Source of the DNA: JAEXNA01 sp050486105
GTDB lineage: Bacteria > Vulcanimicrobiota > Xenobia > Xenobiales > JADMJV01
Reading direction: 5' to 3'
NCBI GenBank assembly: GCA_050486105.1
Contig: JBJHCR010000071.1
Span: 1-22,527, forward strand
DNA length: 22,527 nucleotides
Positions 20,792 through 22,527 of the stretch are shown one piece after another. The translations under genes were made by a program, and so were the position numbers. Below the pieces are notes generated by a model that had not been told where the DNA came from, searched no databases, and saw only the letters and a program-made list of their open reading frames with translations. Within the stretch, counting starts at the first letter, position 1, and the number at the start of each line of letters is the position of its first letter.

Positions 20792-21846
20792 CAAAAAACA
20801 CCATACTCCTTCGTGAAACTGGAAAGCTCGTCATGGGCTTCAAAGAACACCTGGATCAGGAGGTCTTGGAGGGCTCGCCCAATCTCCTTGAACTCAGAGA
20901 ACTCTTCATCGTTTCTCGCTGCCTCTGGAGAAATTTTCGACAAGCGGTCCCTAACGTCCTCATTGTTGAGTTTTTTCAAGTATTTATCGTACAGCGTGAG
21001 AAGTTCAGCCACTTGAGTATTCAGTCCCAAGAGACTCAGCTGTTCAATAATGGTGTCCGTCGGGGTCTGATCCATCAATCTATCAAGGTTTTCAAGAGTG
21101 CGAGCGTGACTGGGCTCAGTTTCATCCGGGGGAACAAACTTTTCGGCGCAACCAAACATCATCAACAAGCCAGAGGCAAAGAGCCACTTTCGGGACATCC
21201 TGAGCTTCACATTCCTCAATGCCCATTGGCTCTCTTCAGTCCAGCGCTTCATGCCATAGTCAACGCAAAGAGTACGCCAGAATCTCACAATATCGTTGAG
21301 TAAGAATCTCGGAGTCTTCATCTGAGCTTCTTGATTCTGGAAATTGAAGTCGTCTTGGAGATAGCGAGCAATCACAGCTCTAAGGGTCCGCCGTCTAACA
21401 TCTTTCTTCAAGCCGATCGACTCCAAAGCAAGCAAAATCCGACGGGTTGTGTTGATGTTGGTGTCCGCCTGCCCTCCCAAAAGATGGACGAGATCATGAC
21501 TGAATGTCAGGGTTCCAAAGATCCCTGAAGTCCCCGGATCTACAAGATTTTTTTCTTCAAACTCCAAGTTGCTCAGGTGAGACTGTATGGCTTGGGCTGT
21601 CTTGTAGTGCTCGGGACTCGTGGCTCCGTCGATGAGCAAGGTCCAATCGACATCACTGCCAGATGTCCATTCAAGCCGAGCAAGCGAACCAAAAAGGATG
21701 ACATTCACATCGCCGTCCTGATAAGCTTCTAACTCCGACTGGAGCAACTCGAAAACCTCTCTTGCCCTCCTTCTGGCCCTCGTGATCTCTGGCCAGGGAC
21801 GAGCTTGCTCCTTACAGAATTTCTCGTATGTAGAATCCCTTTCCAC
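20791..21846 (-). CDS. MNT-type nucleotidyltransferase (Pol-beta superfamily)
   Basis: The start is GTG 21846 with AAGGG six bases upstream; longer frames overlap the Sel1 gene and read through its terminator. Residues 49-72 carry the catalytic signature VILFGSLARLEWTSGSDVDW, with Gly53-Ser54 and the metal-binding Asp65 and Asp67 (GS...SDVD). After it come TFSHDLVHLLGGQADTNINT and TRRILLALES. The C-terminal ~170 residues are helical, with a conserved RFLLNDIVRFWRTLCVDYG and ALRNVKLRMSRKWLFASGLL. That architecture is a conserved, uncharacterised nucleotidyltransferase family; it does not look like GlnD, CCA-adding or HEPN-linked MNT enzymes. The acceptor molecule is unknown. It is coupled to the downstream TIM-barrel gene. 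Confidence 0.75.
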   Translation of the reverse strand: MERDSTYEKFCKEQARPWPEITRARRRAREVFELLQSELEAYQDGDVNVILFGSLARLEWTSGSDVDWTLLIDGATSPEHYKTAQAIQSHLSNLEFEEKNLVDPGTSGIFGTLTFSHDLVHLLGGQADTNINTTRRILLALESIGLKKDVRRRTLRAVIARYLQDDFNFQNQEAQMKTPRFLLNDIVRFWRTLCVDYGMKRWTEESQWALRNVKLRMSRKWLFASGLLMMFGCAEKFVPPDETEPSHARTLENLDRLMDQTPTDTIIEQLSLLGLNTQVAELLTLYDKYLKKLNNEDVRDRLSKISPEAARNDEEFSEFKEIGRALQDLLIQVFFEAHDELSSFTKEYGVF

Positions 21847-21906
21847 GGAGAACCCTTCGCATAACTGACCCTTTCGTCCCCCGCTTAACACCCATCGAGA
21901 TCGATA

Positions 21907-21929
21907 AGAAGAAGGCCCCTCCGTGGGCC
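21907..21929 (-). terminator. Likely terminator after the Sel1-repeat gene
   Basis: On the minus strand a GGCCC/GGGCC 5-bp stem with a 6-base loop is followed by TTCTTCTTAT. It lies directly after the Sel1 gene stop and before the GTG of the nucleotidyltransferase, separating the two transcripts. Confidence 0.45.
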
Positions 21930-21937
21930 CGGTGGTG

Positions 21938-22486
21938 CTACTCCTCAAAATCCATCGAGGGTAAAGAACGCCAGTACTGGCTTCTGACGGGGTCTCGCGG
22001 AACACCATACAAACCGCCCTCGAGGACATCTCCCAGCAATCGTCGAGCCTCCGCGGCCCAAGGCGGTCTCATCGCCGTTTTCTCTAACCACTCTACCGCC
22101 TGCCTTGGTTCTGCGGGTCCGCCCTCGCCCAGCAGCAGTAAAAACCCAATCTCATACATGGCCTGGGCATCTCCTTGGAGCGCGGCCTGCATATACCAGT
22201 GTCGGCTTCTTTCTAGTTCGGGCGTTGCCAAAGTCGCATAGTAAATTCCCAAGGCAGTCTGGGCATCTGCAAAGCCCTCCTCGGCTCGGCTATGAACCTC
22301 GAAAAGCGGACTCCCGTGAAGTTCCTGGTACGCCCTCAGATGGCCGCCCCGACAAGCGGTCCACAGCCACTTCTGCCGAAGCTTGGAGCTACTGCAAGAC
22401 TGGCTCAGCAAGCACTGGGCTTCGGTATCTCCTGCAGTAGCTCGCCTCAGCAGCTCCAACTGCCCCTTCTTTAAGTCCTCGTCCAT
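21938..22486 (-). CDS. Sel1-like repeat protein, possibly cut at its 5' end
   Basis: Residues about 67-172 contain Sel1-like repeats, the 36-40-residue TPR relatives: AEEGFADAQTALGIYYATLA, ERSRHWYMQAALQGDAQAMY, EIGFLLLLGEGG and AVEWLEKTA, then AEARRLLGDVLEGG.YGVPRD with SQYWR. The first 60 residues look like a degenerate repeat (GDTEAQCLLSQS). Sel1 proteins act as scaffolds or regulators, often in the envelope. ATG 22486 is a plausible start, but the frame remains open upstream to the window edge (LEFAIKEGRTIFT) and the only Shine-Dalgarno-like GAGGGA is too far away, so the true start may lie outside. No signal peptide is visible in the part seen. Confidence 0.7.
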   Translation of the reverse strand: MDEDLKKGQLELLRRATAGDTEAQCLLSQSCSSSKLRQKWLWTACRGGHLRAYQELHGSPLFEVHSRAEEGFADAQTALGIYYATLATPELERSRHWYMQAALQGDAQAMYEIGFLLLLGEGGPAEPRQAVEWLEKTAMRPPWAAEARRLLGDVLEGGLYGVPRDPVRSQYWRSLPSMDFEE

Positions 22487-22527
22487 TGTGAAGATGGTGC
22501 GTCCCTCTTTGATAGCAAACTCCAGCT

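Overview
The window looks like an accessory (island-like) stretch of a diderm environmental bacterium with moderately high GC content. The pointers are a lipoprotein with an LSGC lipobox, Sec signal peptides, Sel1/TPR proteins, clear Shine-Dalgarno sites and frequent GTG/TTG starts. I cannot name the phylum from sequence alone. No rRNA, intact tRNA, CRISPR array, integrase or transposase was found. Several genes are broken, and one dispersed repeat occurs five times, so the region appears to have been rearranged repeatedly.

Left part (1-8.1 kb). A 5'-cut TPR gene overlaps (ATGA) a large membrane protein carrying a C39-like cysteine peptidase domain and TPRs. Two minus-strand genes follow: an unknown protein and a stand-alone Clp N-domain protein. 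Next is a plus-strand series of a doubtful ORF, an Mrr-type restriction protein whose nuclease core has been deleted in frame, and two coupled unknown genes. Facing it is a tightly packed minus-strand trio: an unknown 139-aa protein, a 33-aa peptide that is the N-terminus of a paralogue family seen again at 18.5-19.6 kb, and an unknown 172-aa protein.

Middle part (8.1-11.9 kb). Repeat copy A with a hairpin comes first. It is followed by a truncated S41 (CtpA-like) peptidase with a G6-run frameshift, a lipoprotein with a Big_2-like Ig domain, and a secreted alpha/beta hydrolase with a Ser-Asp-His triad.

Right part (11.9-22.5 kb). A minus-strand operon holds a TIGR04255-type protein, a small acidic protein and an LTQACD-motif protein. 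A junction at about 14042 fuses a 5'-truncated PIN toxin (minus) to a 5'-truncated DUF6210-like gene (plus). Then come a degenerate GHKL/Hsp90-fold protein, a small ORF, repeat copy B, and a HicAB toxin-antitoxin operon with a sigma70 promoter and a 12-bp palindrome over its -10 box. An XRE regulator follows with a broken ImmA/IrrE metallopeptidase gene, the two separated by a 60-nt near-perfect hairpin. After this are two tandem, frameshifted copies of the MAWxxWAFRF family and repeat copy C. The right end carries a coupled pair (MNT-type nucleotidyltransferase plus xylose-isomerase-like TIM barrel) and a Sel1-repeat gene that may run off the edge.

The main candidates for undescribed biology are the TIGR04255 operon, the nucleotidyltransferase/TIM-barrel pair, the GHKL-like protein, the hairpin inside the XRE-ImmA locus, and the dispersed repeat with a tRNA T-arm-like core and adjacent terminator hairpins. 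The accessory genes (Mrr, PIN, HicAB, XRE-ImmA) resemble the content of defence or toxin-antitoxin islands. That grouping is inference.
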